Position numbers and translations under genes: made by a program | Source of the DNA: Treponema sp. | GTDB taxonomy: Bacteria > Spirochaetota > Spirochaetia > Treponematales > Breznakiellaceae | DNA: 17,873 nt | Direction of reading: 5' to 3' | Assembly (NCBI GenBank): GCA_031281685.1 | Contig: JAITFA010000046.1 | Location: forward strand, 1-17,873 | The notes under the pieces: model-generated | What the model saw: only the letters and a program-made list of their open reading frames with translations | What the model was told of the DNA's origin: nothing | Database searches by the model: none | Part shown: positions 7,119 through 14,748 of the stretch, in pieces | How the letters are laid out: each line of letters starts with the position of its first letter | Numbering within the stretch: the stretch's first letter is position 1

Positions 7119-8795
7119 ATGAACATGAAGACAAACACAAGGAACATGGCGATAAGAGTCATGCTCGTTCTCGCGTTTTTGCTTACGGCAATGAGCGCGT
7201 CGCTATTCGCTGGTGGACAGAGCAACGCTCCAGCCATAGGCCCAGCACAAAGCGCGCCCGGACCTATGGGTAAGTACACACCGCCCATTGAAGTAACAGC
7301 AGTGAAGAACCTCGGCGCGGGCAACTTGCTTTTCCCACCCGGAGACAGCATTAACAACAATGTCTGGACTCGTTACTTCGAGGAAACCTTAGGCATCAAA
7401 GTCAAGTACACATGGACGATTAACGAACAACAGTATGCCCAGCGAGTTAACATTGCTATCACATCCAATGACATTCCAGACATTATGGGCGTGAACAACG
7501 TGCAGCTTAAGATGATGTATGAAAACGGTCAGCTTATGGATATGACCAAGATTCTTGACGACTACCTTGCGCCTTTTACGCGGGAAGTGCTGTATCAGGA
7601 TAATGGCGACGCTATTAAGTCCGCTACGTTTGACGGCAAGATATACGCGATCCCTATGACCGGCTTTGGTTTAGGAAGCGCCTATGTGCTGTGGGTACGC
7701 ACTGACTGGCTCGATAAGCTCGGACTCTCCATACCTACTACTACCGACGAGCTATTGGCGGTTGCCGATGCCTTTACTAACCGTGATCCAGACGGAAACG
7801 GCGTGAAAGACACCTATGGTCTTGCTATTTACAAAGACCTTTTTGACGGCGGATTCGCCTGCCTTGAAGGGTTCTTCAATTCCTATGGCGCTTATCCCGG
7901 CATCTGGGTTCCCAGTGAGAACGGTCTTGTATACGGCTCTACCCAACCTGCCGCAAAGACAGCTCTCGGCGTCCTGCGTGATATGTTCCAGCGAGGGCTT
8001 ATTGATCCTGAATTCGGCGTTAAAGACGCGCCGAAAGTGGCGGAAGATGTAATGGCTAACAAGTTTGGTCTTATGTTTGGCCAGTTCTGGAACGCCGCGT
8101 GGATCAATGCGGCAAAAGTCGCTAACCCCGCGATGGAATGGGTTCCTGTGGCAATTCCCGGTCCCTCGCGTGGCGTTGCCGCGAAAGCTCAGATACCTTT
8201 TGGAACCACTGGATACGCCGCAATCTCCGCTAAAGCAAAGTATCCTGAAGCAGCAGTAAAACTCTTAAACCTTGACCTTGAAAAGAAATACGGCGCTACC
8301 GCTGAGTCAACTCGCTTCAACATTACACCGGAAGGGTTCAGTCCTTACGCATACACACCGCTGTCCATTGAGCCGGGCATGAAGAACTTTGAAGCCGCCG
8401 TTGCCGTAACCGATGCAATTAACCGCAAAGACCCTTCAAAGCTCAATGAAGAGCAGTTGAACTACTACGAAATGAGTATGAAGAGTCTTGCTGGCGATCA
8501 TGACGGCAACAACTGGCATCAACTCAAGATGTTTGGTCCCAATGGTTCCTTAACCGTGATGCTGAACTACTGGAACACTGGTAACGTGATGGCTGACCGC
8601 TTCATCACCGTGCCTACCCAGACTATGACTGAGAAGCTGTCTACCTTGAAGAAGCAGATTCTAACTGACTTCACGAACATCATTCTTGGCGCGCAACTCG
8701 ATGCAAGTTGGAACACTTTTACCCGTAACTTTGGAACCCTTGGCGGTACTCAGATGACCAACGAGGTTAATGATTGGTATAAGACGCAGCAGTAG
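7119..8795 (+). CDS. ABC transporter sugar-binding protein, LplA-like
   Basis: A 558-residue periplasmic solute-binding protein (family 1, the LplA/YtcQ-like branch used with LplB/LplC permeases), which captures a sugar or oligosaccharide and delivers it to the permeases encoded downstream. The signal peptide covers residues 1-31 (hydrophobic VMLVLAFLLTAMSASLFA), with likely cleavage before GGQ. There is no cysteine lipobox, so it is predicted to be soluble rather than a lipoprotein. DPDGNGVKD at 223-231 resembles the calcium-binding loop common in this group. AGGAGG (7108-7113) lies five bases before the ATG. The AraC-type regulator gene precedes it by 96 bases. After the stop comes a 285-base spacer full of hairpins, whereas the two permease genes are only nine bases apart. 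The substrate is unknown; the nearby GH4 enzyme suggests an alpha-galactoside. Confidence 0.9.
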   Translation: MNMKTNTRNMAIRVMLVLAFLLTAMSASLFAGGQSNAPAIGPAQSAPGPMGKYTPPIEVTAVKNLGAGNLLFPPGDSINNNVWTRYFEETLGIKVKYTWTINEQQYAQRVNIAITSNDIPDIMGVNNVQLKMMYENGQLMDMTKILDDYLAPFTREVLYQDNGDAIKSATFDGKIYAIPMTGFGLGSAYVLWVRTDWLDKLGLSIPTTTDELLAVADAFTNRDPDGNGVKDTYGLAIYKDLFDGGFACLEGFFNSYGAYPGIWVPSENGLVYGSTQPAAKTALGVLRDMFQRGLIDPEFGVKDAPKVAEDVMANKFGLMFGQFWNAAWINAAKVANPAMEWVPVAIPGPSRGVAAKAQIPFGTTGYAAISAKAKYPEAAVKLLNLDLEKKYGATAESTRFNITPEGFSPYAYTPLSIEPGMKNFEAAVAVTDAINRKDPSKLNEEQLNYYEMSMKSLAGDHDGNNWHQLKMFGPNGSLTVMLNYWNTGNVMADRFITVPTQTMTEKLSTLKKQILTDFTNIILGAQLDASWNTFTRNFGTLGGTQMTNEVNDWYKTQQ

Positions 8796-8805
8796 TGTTG
8801 GTATT

Positions 8806-8830
8806 CCCCACACTAGTTACTAGGGTGGGG
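8806..8830 (+). promoter_or_regulatory. strong hairpin 10 bases after the binding-protein stop
   Basis: CCCCAC-A-CTAG, loop TTA, CTAG-G-GTGGGG: a 10-bp stem with one A/G mismatch and a 3-base loop. It contains the first unit of the repeat array. No U-run follows, so it looks like a 3'-end protection or pausing hairpin rather than a full terminator. Confidence 0.6.
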
Positions 8831-9002
8831 TTATCACACCTAACTAAGGTGTATGTACCACACTCAACTAGGGTGGTGGTATCACACTCAACTAGCGTTG
8901 GTATGGTACACCTAACTAGGGTGTGGTTATCACACTCAACTAGAGTGGGGTTATCACACTCAATTAATGTGGGTATGGCACACCAAATAGGGTGTTGAAG
9001 TG
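8809..9002. repeat. tandem array of eight 24-base hairpin-forming repeats
   Basis: Units begin at 8809, 8835, 8859, 8883, 8907, 8931, 8955 and 8979; the period is exactly 24 except for a first step of 26. The common core is CACACTCAACTAGGGTG, followed by a G/T-rich stretch ending in TTAT or GTA. Each unit is itself a short imperfect palindrome around a 5-7 base loop (usually CAACT or AACTA). Units with ACACC on the left (2, 5, 8) have GGTGT on the right; most others pair CAC-CT with AG-GTG around a mismatch. Because the period is a multiple of three, both strands stay open in one frame over the array, giving repetitive 8-residue peptides; I do not treat these as genes. The array lies entirely between the binding-protein and permease genes. 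Confidence 0.9.
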
Positions 9003-9003
9003 C

Positions 9004-9057
9004 CACGCAAAAGCGCAAAGAGGAATGTTAATTATTTACCCTTTGTGTCCTTGTGTG
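9004..9057 (+). promoter_or_regulatory. long imperfect hairpin before the permease ribosome site
   Basis: Arms 9004-9020 and 9041-9057 pair over 17 positions in RNA: 12 Watson-Crick pairs, three G-U pairs and two adjacent A/C mismatches, with a 20-base AT-rich loop. The ribosome site AAGGAG (9067-9072) begins ten bases after the stem and eight bases before the ATG at 9081. It differs in sequence from the 24-base repeats just upstream. Confidence 0.55.
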
Positions 9058-9080
9058 AGGAAAATTAAGGAGAGAAACAA

Positions 9081-9980
9081 ATGATGAAGAAGAAAATTGT
9101 TTATGGGCTGCCTCTGTTCGCCATGCTTCTTCCCGCAATGGTATTGCTCTTTATCTACAACTACATCCCATTAGCGGGAAACCTCATGGCTTTTGAGCGG
9201 TTCAATGCCGTGCGTGGCCTGTTCAAGTCTCCGTGGGTAGGGTTTGACAACTTCCGCTATGTGCTGGCAATGCCTGACACCTTGCAGGTCTTGTGGAACA
9301 CTTTTTATATAGCGTTTCTTAAAGTGCTGGCTGGAATTGTAATTCCGATCTTCTTTGCCCTGCTTCTCAATGAAATTGGGAACGTTCACTACAAGCGGTT
9401 TATCCAGACCATCATCTACTTTCCCCACTTTTTAAGCTGGGTTATTCTAGCCGGCATCCTCATTGATGTGCTGTCTCCGTCCGCTGGTGTGATTGGCAAG
9501 GCGTTTACGGCGATTGGTCTGAAACCAATTTTCTTTCTGGGTGATCCGAAAGTCTTCCCCTACACACTGGTTCTCACTGAAAGCTGGAAAGAGTTTGGCT
9601 TTGGAACCATTGTCTATTTGGCGGCGCTTACTGGTATTGATCTCAACCTCTACGAGGCGGCTATGATTGATGGCGCAAATCGCTGGAAGCAGACCATCCA
9701 CGTTACTATTCCGGGTATACTGCCCATTGTGATCCTGATGACAATCCTCAGCATGGGTAACATTCTAAACGCGGGCTTTGATCAGGTGTTTAACCTCTAT
9801 AGCCCCCAAGTATACAAGACTGGCGATATTCTGGACACGCTGGTGTACCGGCTTGGCCTTGTGGACGCCCAGTATGGCGTTGCCACAGCAGTGGGGCTTT
9901 TCAAGTCTCTGGTATCGTTTATCATGCTGGCCGGTTCCTACGCGCTGGCGTATAAGTACACTGACTATCGGGTGTTTTAG
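9081..9980 (+). CDS. ABC sugar transporter permease, LplB-like
   Basis: A 299-residue inner-membrane permease of the MalF/LplB type, forming half of the channel for the sugar bound by the 7119 product. The first segment is LPLFAMLLPAMVLLFIYNYIP, and about six membrane segments follow. The EAA loop, which docks the ATPase, is YEAAMIDGANRWKQTIHVTIP at roughly residues 192-212. The start is the ATG at 9081, with AAGGAG eight bases upstream; the next codon is also ATG and cannot be ruled out. The gene is separated from the binding-protein gene by the repeat array but lies only nine bases from the second permease gene. No ATPase gene is in the window, so a shared MsmK-like ATPase elsewhere is likely. 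Confidence 0.92.
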   Translation: MMKKKIVYGLPLFAMLLPAMVLLFIYNYIPLAGNLMAFERFNAVRGLFKSPWVGFDNFRYVLAMPDTLQVLWNTFYIAFLKVLAGIVIPIFFALLLNEIGNVHYKRFIQTIIYFPHFLSWVILAGILIDVLSPSAGVIGKAFTAIGLKPIFFLGDPKVFPYTLVLTESWKEFGFGTIVYLAALTGIDLNLYEAAMIDGANRWKQTIHVTIPGILPIVILMTILSMGNILNAGFDQVFNLYSPQVYKTGDILDTLVYRLGLVDAQYGVATAVGLFKSLVSFIMLAGSYALAYKYTDYRVF

Positions 9981-9989
9981 GAGGAGATT

Positions 9990-10877
9990 ATGAAAAAACA
10001 GAGTAGCGGCTACTGGTTCTTTACTGTCGTGAACTATGTGTTTCTGACTATAGTAGCCTTTGTCTGCATATTGCCTATGCTGAACCAGTTAGCGATCAGT
10101 CTTAGCACTGACGCCGCTGTGTCTACTGGCGCGGTTGGCCTTATCCCTATTGATTTCACGCTCAAGTCTTACCAGTTCATGGCCCAAAAGCCGGAATTCT
10201 TCACTTCGGTACTAGTCTCTCTGGAACGAATCGCGCTGGCTGTACCCATAAGCCTCCTCGTTTCGGTACTGGCGGCTTATCCTCTGTCGCGGCAAAACAG
10301 CGACTGGAAGCCCCGCAAGTACATCATCTGGTATTTTGTCATACCCATGCTCTTTTCCGGCGGGCTGATTCCAACCTACATGGTTGTGCGGAACACTGGC
10401 CTTATCAACACGATTTGGGCAATGGTGATCCCAGGTGTGGTTAATGTGTTTAACATCCTGCTTCTGATGAACTTCTTCCGGGCGATTCCACGGGAGATGG
10501 AGGAAGCGGCGCTCATTGACGGCGCGGGCAGTATACGGATTCTCACATCGATCATACTTCCTGTTTCCGCGCCGGTGCTTGCGACGGTAACACTCTTTTT
10601 CATTGTGAATCATTGGAACTCGTGGTTTGACGCCCTCATCTACATGAACTCACCCACGAAGTATCCTCTACAAACCTACCTGCAAACCAAAGTCATTGCC
10701 CACAACATGACGGCGATGGATTCCTTGCGTGAGGTACGTGAGATGTCCAGTGGTATTTCTGACCGAACCGGCAAGGCAGCCCAGCTTTTTCTTTCAGCCC
10801 TGCCTATTCTGGTGGTTTACCCCTTCCTGCAAAAGTATTTTACAACCGGTATCGTGATGGGGAGTGTGAAGGGATAG
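9990..10877 (+). CDS. ABC sugar transporter permease, LplC-like
   Basis: A 295-residue inner-membrane permease of the MalG/LplC type, the second channel subunit. TM1 is VVNYVFLTIVAFVCILPMLNQLAIS, and about six segments are visible in all. The EAA loop reads EEAALIDGAGSIRILTSIILP, near residues 171-191. The ribosome site AGGAGG (9979-9984) overlaps the preceding stop codon and sits five bases before the ATG, so translation is probably coupled to the LplB-like gene. It is the last plus-strand gene of the locus and faces the GH4 gene tail to tail. No strong terminator with a T-run follows on the plus strand. Confidence 0.92.
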   Translation: MKKQSSGYWFFTVVNYVFLTIVAFVCILPMLNQLAISLSTDAAVSTGAVGLIPIDFTLKSYQFMAQKPEFFTSVLVSLERIALAVPISLLVSVLAAYPLSRQNSDWKPRKYIIWYFVIPMLFSGGLIPTYMVVRNTGLINTIWAMVIPGVVNVFNILLLMNFFRAIPREMEEAALIDGAGSIRILTSIILPVSAPVLATVTLFFIVNHWNSWFDALIYMNSPTKYPLQTYLQTKVIAHNMTAMDSLREVREMSSGISDRTGKAAQLFLSALPILVVYPFLQKYFTTGIVMGSVKG

Positions 10878-11086
10878 AGAATCGCGACATGGGCTTTGGC
10901 GGCGCCTTGTAGGTTAAGTATGAGCGTCAGCGCAAAGGTATCTGCCCACAAAAAAGCGGCTACCTTATGGAAGCCGCACTCATTCCCTATTACTCAAAGC
11001 AACGGACAGGGTAAACGCCTTGCCATGCGCCGGACTTATTCGTGAACCCGGTTAGTTCTTGTTGAAACCTTTGTTTCCGAATAGCT
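10878..11086. other. convergent intergenic region
   Basis: The space between the two convergent units. Apart from the minus-strand terminator, I see no gene or clear repeat. Confidence 0.6.
10950..10977 (-). terminator. rho-independent terminator for the minus-strand unit
   Basis: Read on the minus strand: GCGGCT, a T/T mismatch, CC, loop ATAA, GG, T, AGCCGC, then six T. It lies about 110 bases after the GH4 stop. On the plus strand the same stem has no T-run after it, so it may only slow transcripts from the permease side. Confidence 0.8.
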
Positions 11087-12418
11087 CTACTTAATCGCCT
11101 TGAACTGGGGAAGCCACTGTTTCTCCGCCTCGAAGAGCTTTGTAACCATTTCCTGAATTTCGGCCATTGAACAGACCGCCGAGGTGAGTGGGTTGTAGAG
11201 GCAGGCGTGGAATATCTTGCGGGGATCTCCCTCAAGGCAGCCCTCGACAGCCAGTTCCTCACAACGGGCGCTCGTGTTAACCAGCACCGCAAGTTCCGGT
11301 GGCAGGGGACCGACATGTATGGGCGCAAAGCCGGATTTGTTCGCAAACACCGGCACTTCCACACAGCAACCTTCAGGTAGATTGTCGATAAGGCCGAAGT
11401 TACGCACATTACCGTTGAACTCAAACACCGTATGATCGCCGAAACAAGCGTTGAAGATGTATGACGCGAACTCGTGGCCCCGCGAAAGGTCTATGTTACC
11501 AGCGATCCACTTGTTGAACTCCTCCCGCCGATGGTCGTCCTGCCTAGATTCGTTCCGGTCCTTGATGTTTTCCCACATATCATGCCCCGGATTCCAGCCC
11601 GTGCCGTGGGTGCAGTACTTCTCCAGCAGGTCTTTACGCTTGCGGAACCAAGCGTTGTACTCGCTGTTATGCCCCGATGACTCGGTAACATAGTAACCCA
11701 AGTGCAGGAACATCTCGTTACGAACCTGTTCCTCGTTGTAGATTTCAGGCTGCTTCATCAGTTCCCGAAGTTTAGGGTATGCGTTTTCCCCTTTCCACAG
11801 GTATTTCAGATAGAACGCCTGATGGTTGATGCCCGCGCAGGTGTAGTCTACATCAGCCATATCAGCGCCAAGCCAGCGCGCCAGCATTTCCGCAGTTCCC
11901 TGCACACTGTGACAGAGGCCGGTAACGCGAACCTTTGACACGGTCTGCATGGTACGGCAGAGCATGGCCATAGGATTCGTGTAGTTAAGGAAGATGGCGT
12001 TGGGGCAATACTTTTCAATGTCGCGCAGAATGTCTAGCATGACTGGCCATGTACGCAGATAGCGGAAGATACCGGAAGGTCCTCGCGTGTCTCCAATGTT
12101 AATCGAGACATTGTAGCTTGAGGGAATGCGGATGTCGGTTTTGAACGCCTCAAGACCGCCTACCGCGATGGTACAGAGTACCCCATCCGCGCCTTGCAAC
12201 GCTTCAGCCCGATTCGCCGTGGCAATGACCTTTGCCGGATACTTTCCCAGTTCCACGATTTTCTCAACCGCCGCCTGTGCCAGAGCGAGGTTTTCCATGT
12301 CAATGTCAACCAGAACCAGTGTCGCGTCCGACAGCGCGGGAAAGCTGAGGATATCTCTGCTCAAGTTTCTGGTAAACACCTGACTCCCAGCGCCAATAAA
12401 TACAATTTTTTTAGACAT
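11087..12418 (-). CDS. melA: alpha-galactosidase, glycoside hydrolase family 4 (MelA-like)
   Basis: A 443-residue cytoplasmic enzyme of family GH4, which uses NAD+ and a divalent metal to cleave alpha-glycosidic bonds by oxidation and elimination. The NAD-binding loop is VFIGAGSQVF (residues 6-15). NYTNP (145-149), the metal-binding CHS (C169-H170-S171) followed by VQGTAE, and the CAGINH motif (N198-H199) are all present. YVTESS, RNFGLIDNLPEGCCVEVP and the overall pattern follow E. coli MelA closely and differ from phospho-beta-glucosidases, so alpha-galactosidase is the best call; alpha-glucosidase or alpha-glucuronidase activity is possible. AAGGAA precedes the ATG at 12418. It follows pyrH by 18 bases as the last gene of the minus-strand unit and meets the sugar ABC locus tail to tail, so it may digest the sugar that system imports. 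Confidence 0.85.
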   Translation of the reverse strand: MSKKIVFIGAGSQVFTRNLSRDILSFPALSDATLVLVDIDMENLALAQAAVEKIVELGKYPAKVIATANRAEALQGADGVLCTIAVGGLEAFKTDIRIPSSYNVSINIGDTRGPSGIFRYLRTWPVMLDILRDIEKYCPNAIFLNYTNPMAMLCRTMQTVSKVRVTGLCHSVQGTAEMLARWLGADMADVDYTCAGINHQAFYLKYLWKGENAYPKLRELMKQPEIYNEEQVRNEMFLHLGYYVTESSGHNSEYNAWFRKRKDLLEKYCTHGTGWNPGHDMWENIKDRNESRQDDHRREEFNKWIAGNIDLSRGHEFASYIFNACFGDHTVFEFNGNVRNFGLIDNLPEGCCVEVPVFANKSGFAPIHVGPLPPELAVLVNTSARCEELAVEGCLEGDPRKIFHACLYNPLTSAVCSMAEIQEMVTKLFEAEKQWLPQFKAIK

Positions 12419-12436
12419 ATTTTTTCCTTTATGTTT

Positions 12437-13120
12437 TTAACCGATGCTTGTTCCGAGGAATGGCTTTCCCTGGAGCAGGTTTTTCAGGTTTTCAAGGTTT
12501 CGGCCTGCGGCACATATCACCGTGAGGCCGATTTTTTGCGCGAGGGCGCTCGCCACTGGATCAAAAGGCACGTTTTTACCTGGAACCCACTCGTCCCCAA
12601 CCAAGGCGCGGAACTCCGGCCACGCAATTTTGTCGATAGGCTTTGCGTTGGGATCAAGGCGGGGATCGGCGGTGTAGACTTGCTCAATGTTGGAAAGGTT
12701 TATCACTTGGGTAGCTTTGAAACGCTCGGCAAGCAGTACCGCATCATAGTCTGACGAAAAGCCCGGTTTCCAGCCAGCGGCAACGAGAGCGCGGCCTTCA
12801 AAGGACACGGCCTCCATCGGGTTAGTTATCACTGCTTCCTTGCACCAATCCCCCAGTATCGCCTTGATAAGCTGGGCGTTGAGCCGCGTAGCCATGACGC
12901 CGATCCAGTCGGCCTGCTCGTCGCAACTTTGTTCTACAATGGCGCGATATGCCTTCTGCCATGTACGCGCTGGCCCACCGCCGCCCACCACGAAGATGAA
13001 ACGCTGCTCCGTGTCTTCCTCCACTAGCTCCCGTAGCAGCTTAACAAACGCCTTCAAAAAAGCCTCGTCTACCCCATCGGGGGCGACAATCGAACCGCCT
13101 AAAGAAATTACGGTAATCAT
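12437..13120 (-). CDS. pyrH: UMP kinase, archaeal/spirochaete type
   Basis: A 227-residue amino-acid-kinase-fold protein that phosphorylates UMP to UDP for pyrimidine nucleotide synthesis in the cytoplasm. Motifs: ISLGGSIVAPDG (phosphate-binding start, residues 5-16), FVVGGGGPAR, and the C-terminal nucleotide loop VYTADPRLDPNAKPI. The length and sequence fit the archaeal/spirochaetal branch of UMP kinases (TIGR02076, from memory) rather than the usual bacterial PyrH of about 240 residues. I choose the ATG at 13120: GAGGAG lies eight bases upstream and the kinase fold starts directly (MITVISLGG). A longer in-frame version reaching 13432 would overlap the lipoprotein gene and adds residues unlike the family. 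It lies 19 bases after the lipoprotein gene and 18 before melA. Confidence 0.87.
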   Translation of the reverse strand: MITVISLGGSIVAPDGVDEAFLKAFVKLLRELVEEDTEQRFIFVVGGGGPARTWQKAYRAIVEQSCDEQADWIGVMATRLNAQLIKAILGDWCKEAVITNPMEAVSFEGRALVAAGWKPGFSSDYDAVLLAERFKATQVINLSNIEQVYTADPRLDPNAKPIDKIAWPEFRALVGDEWVPGKNVPFDPVASALAQKIGLTVICAAGRNLENLKNLLQGKPFLGTSIG

Positions 13121-13139
13121 ATAACTTACTCCTCTGCCC

Positions 13140-14741
13140 TTATGGGGCATATTTTCCACTGATGATGATATCACTCCACGTGGCCGTGTAATTTTCAAGC
13201 CCCCCGACCGCTTCTTCCCAGAGGCTTTGCAGAGCATGAGCGCGATCCCGCGTCGTAATTCGACCCTGGGGGTCCATCTGGGAAAATACGGCCAGCCCTC
13301 GCGAAAACGTGATCCGCTGATTATCCAGATTGCCAAAATAGTATATTGCTGGATTATCAAGTGTGCCAAAGTTAGGAGGTATATCTCCGGCTCCCAGTGT
13401 GGGATCCAGCGGAACCCAGCCAAAGTCCTCAAGCCAGAATTCAGCCCAATAGTGGGGAAACACCTGATTCAACTGGTTAACCAGAACACCCGCTATCGGA
13501 ATGGCGGAAACGCCTGAAGCGCGGGCAAGCGCACAAAACAGGAACGACGTTGCCCATGAATCAGCGCTCTGAGTTTCCAGTGCTTCAAGCACAGTGGCTG
13601 GTCTACTAAGGCGATCTATCCCGCCCTCGTTTATGAGCCATTCATAGAGGCGGCGGGCAATTTCGTAGGGATTTTGCTCCCTGCCGATGATGGCGCTTGC
13701 CAGCACCTTTATGCGCTCGTCGTCCGAAGGTACAAGCGTCGAAGGCATGGTGTAAAGCGAAGCCATATTCGATGAACCTAAAACCCGTCTAACCAGTTGC
13801 GTCCTGACGCTGGTTTCTACTGTATACACGTCAACACTGTACGAGAGCTTGATGCCGGTATAGATGTCGGTTGTGAGGTCGTTTAACTGAAAAACGCTTG
13901 TTCCTTGGTACTGCTCAGCCAATGGAAGCATACTACGCTCAAGGCGCTCAATGTTCCGCTGGGAAGCGGACGAAACCGGTTCAGGAACCCAGAGGTAAAG
14001 GGTGTTTGGCGGAACAGCGTTCATAACCCGAACATCAACCGTATAGGTAATGGTATAGCGTTGCTGTTCCCCGAATGTTTTTACCCCGGGCTGTCCTGTA
14101 ACAGTAAATGCGACCGGCGTCGAAGCGCCGCCTTTGGTTCGTATCTCAAGGTTCCCGCTTGTTACCCCATCAGGAACCCGCACACGGATCTCACGGTCGT
14201 TCCATAGCTCATAGTCAAGCTCGGACGCGCCAAGCATAGCCCCATCGGATTCCGGCGTCTCCACTGACAAAGCAAAGAAAACGCCACTCCCTTCCCGCGT
14301 TACACCGAACCCGCTGCCCTGTATCGTTATTAGTGAACCAATAGGTCCAGAAACCGGCTTCACCTGCTCGACAAGCGGGGTAACGCCGCTGCTTCCCTGT
14401 TTCACCTCCGGTATGCTATTCCGGCTGGCAAACACGGCGGGATTACTTCTCTTGCCGTTTCGATGTACATAGAGAATGCCGGAACCTGCTTCAGGGAAGC
14501 TGACCGAGATATAGCTGTCATTCCAGTCAAGGTAGGCGGAACTCACCGGCGGCGAACCTCCAATGGTGATATATGCCCCATTCCGCTCTTCCCCGAAGCC
14601 GGTTCCGGTGATGAGCAGTATTTCATCGCCTGTGCCTATTTTGGGATCAATGGATAGAATCACCGGCCCATCCTCTTTACAGGAAAAAAAGGAGACCAGC
14701 AAAATAGAAAAAGCAAGGTAACGGTAGCAGACGTTGTTCAT
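13140..14741 (-). CDS. lipoprotein with two TIG domains and a transglutaminase-like domain
   Basis: A 533-residue exported protein. Residues 1-21 form a lipoprotein signal ending VSFFSC, a relaxed lipobox of spirochaete style, with C21 lipidated. Two immunoglobulin-like IPT/TIG domains follow: about 27-110 (ILSIDPKIGTGDEILLITG) and about 124-215 (VKPVSGPIGSLITIQGSGFG). After a beta-rich linker, residues about 345-450 match a transglutaminase-like cysteine-protease fold: H430 in HYWAEFWLEDFGW and D446 in VPLDPT are in place. The catalytic cysteine position in ADSWATSFLFCALARASG is S395 (codon TCA, bases 13557-13559), so normal thiol catalysis is unlikely. No ribosome site is visible before the ATG at 14741, seven bases after the previous stop, which suggests coupled translation. 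Probably a surface or periplasmic binding or peptidoglycan-related protein; function unknown. Confidence 0.82.
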   Translation of the reverse strand: MNNVCYRYLAFSILLVSFFSCKEDGPVILSIDPKIGTGDEILLITGTGFGEERNGAYITIGGSPPVSSAYLDWNDSYISVSFPEAGSGILYVHRNGKRSNPAVFASRNSIPEVKQGSSGVTPLVEQVKPVSGPIGSLITIQGSGFGVTREGSGVFFALSVETPESDGAMLGASELDYELWNDREIRVRVPDGVTSGNLEIRTKGGASTPVAFTVTGQPGVKTFGEQQRYTITYTVDVRVMNAVPPNTLYLWVPEPVSSASQRNIERLERSMLPLAEQYQGTSVFQLNDLTTDIYTGIKLSYSVDVYTVETSVRTQLVRRVLGSSNMASLYTMPSTLVPSDDERIKVLASAIIGREQNPYEIARRLYEWLINEGGIDRLSRPATVLEALETQSADSWATSFLFCALARASGVSAIPIAGVLVNQLNQVFPHYWAEFWLEDFGWVPLDPTLGAGDIPPNFGTLDNPAIYYFGNLDNQRITFSRGLAVFSQMDPQGRITTRDRAHALQSLWEEAVGGLENYTATWSDIIISGKYAP

Positions 14742-14748
14742 AGAGCGA

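Noticed and set aside
8767..9018. Repetitive peptides (plus-strand 8795-8998 and minus-strand 8767-9018) over the repeat array
   Set aside because: They stay open only because a 24-base period keeps the frame; both strands are open, there is no ribosome site, and the pattern is better explained by hairpins.
8796..9080. CRISPR array
   Set aside because: Repeats are contiguous 24-base units with no unique spacers between them and no cas genes nearby.
10993..11086. Minus-strand frame ending SGAWQGVYPVRCFE downstream of melA
   Set aside because: The frame mostly runs through melA in another register and has no start or family match; it could be a remnant, but nothing confirms it.
13121..13432. 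N-terminal extension of pyrH to 13432
   Set aside because: It overlaps the lipoprotein gene in another frame, is unlike the family, and a strong ribosome site supports ATG 13120.
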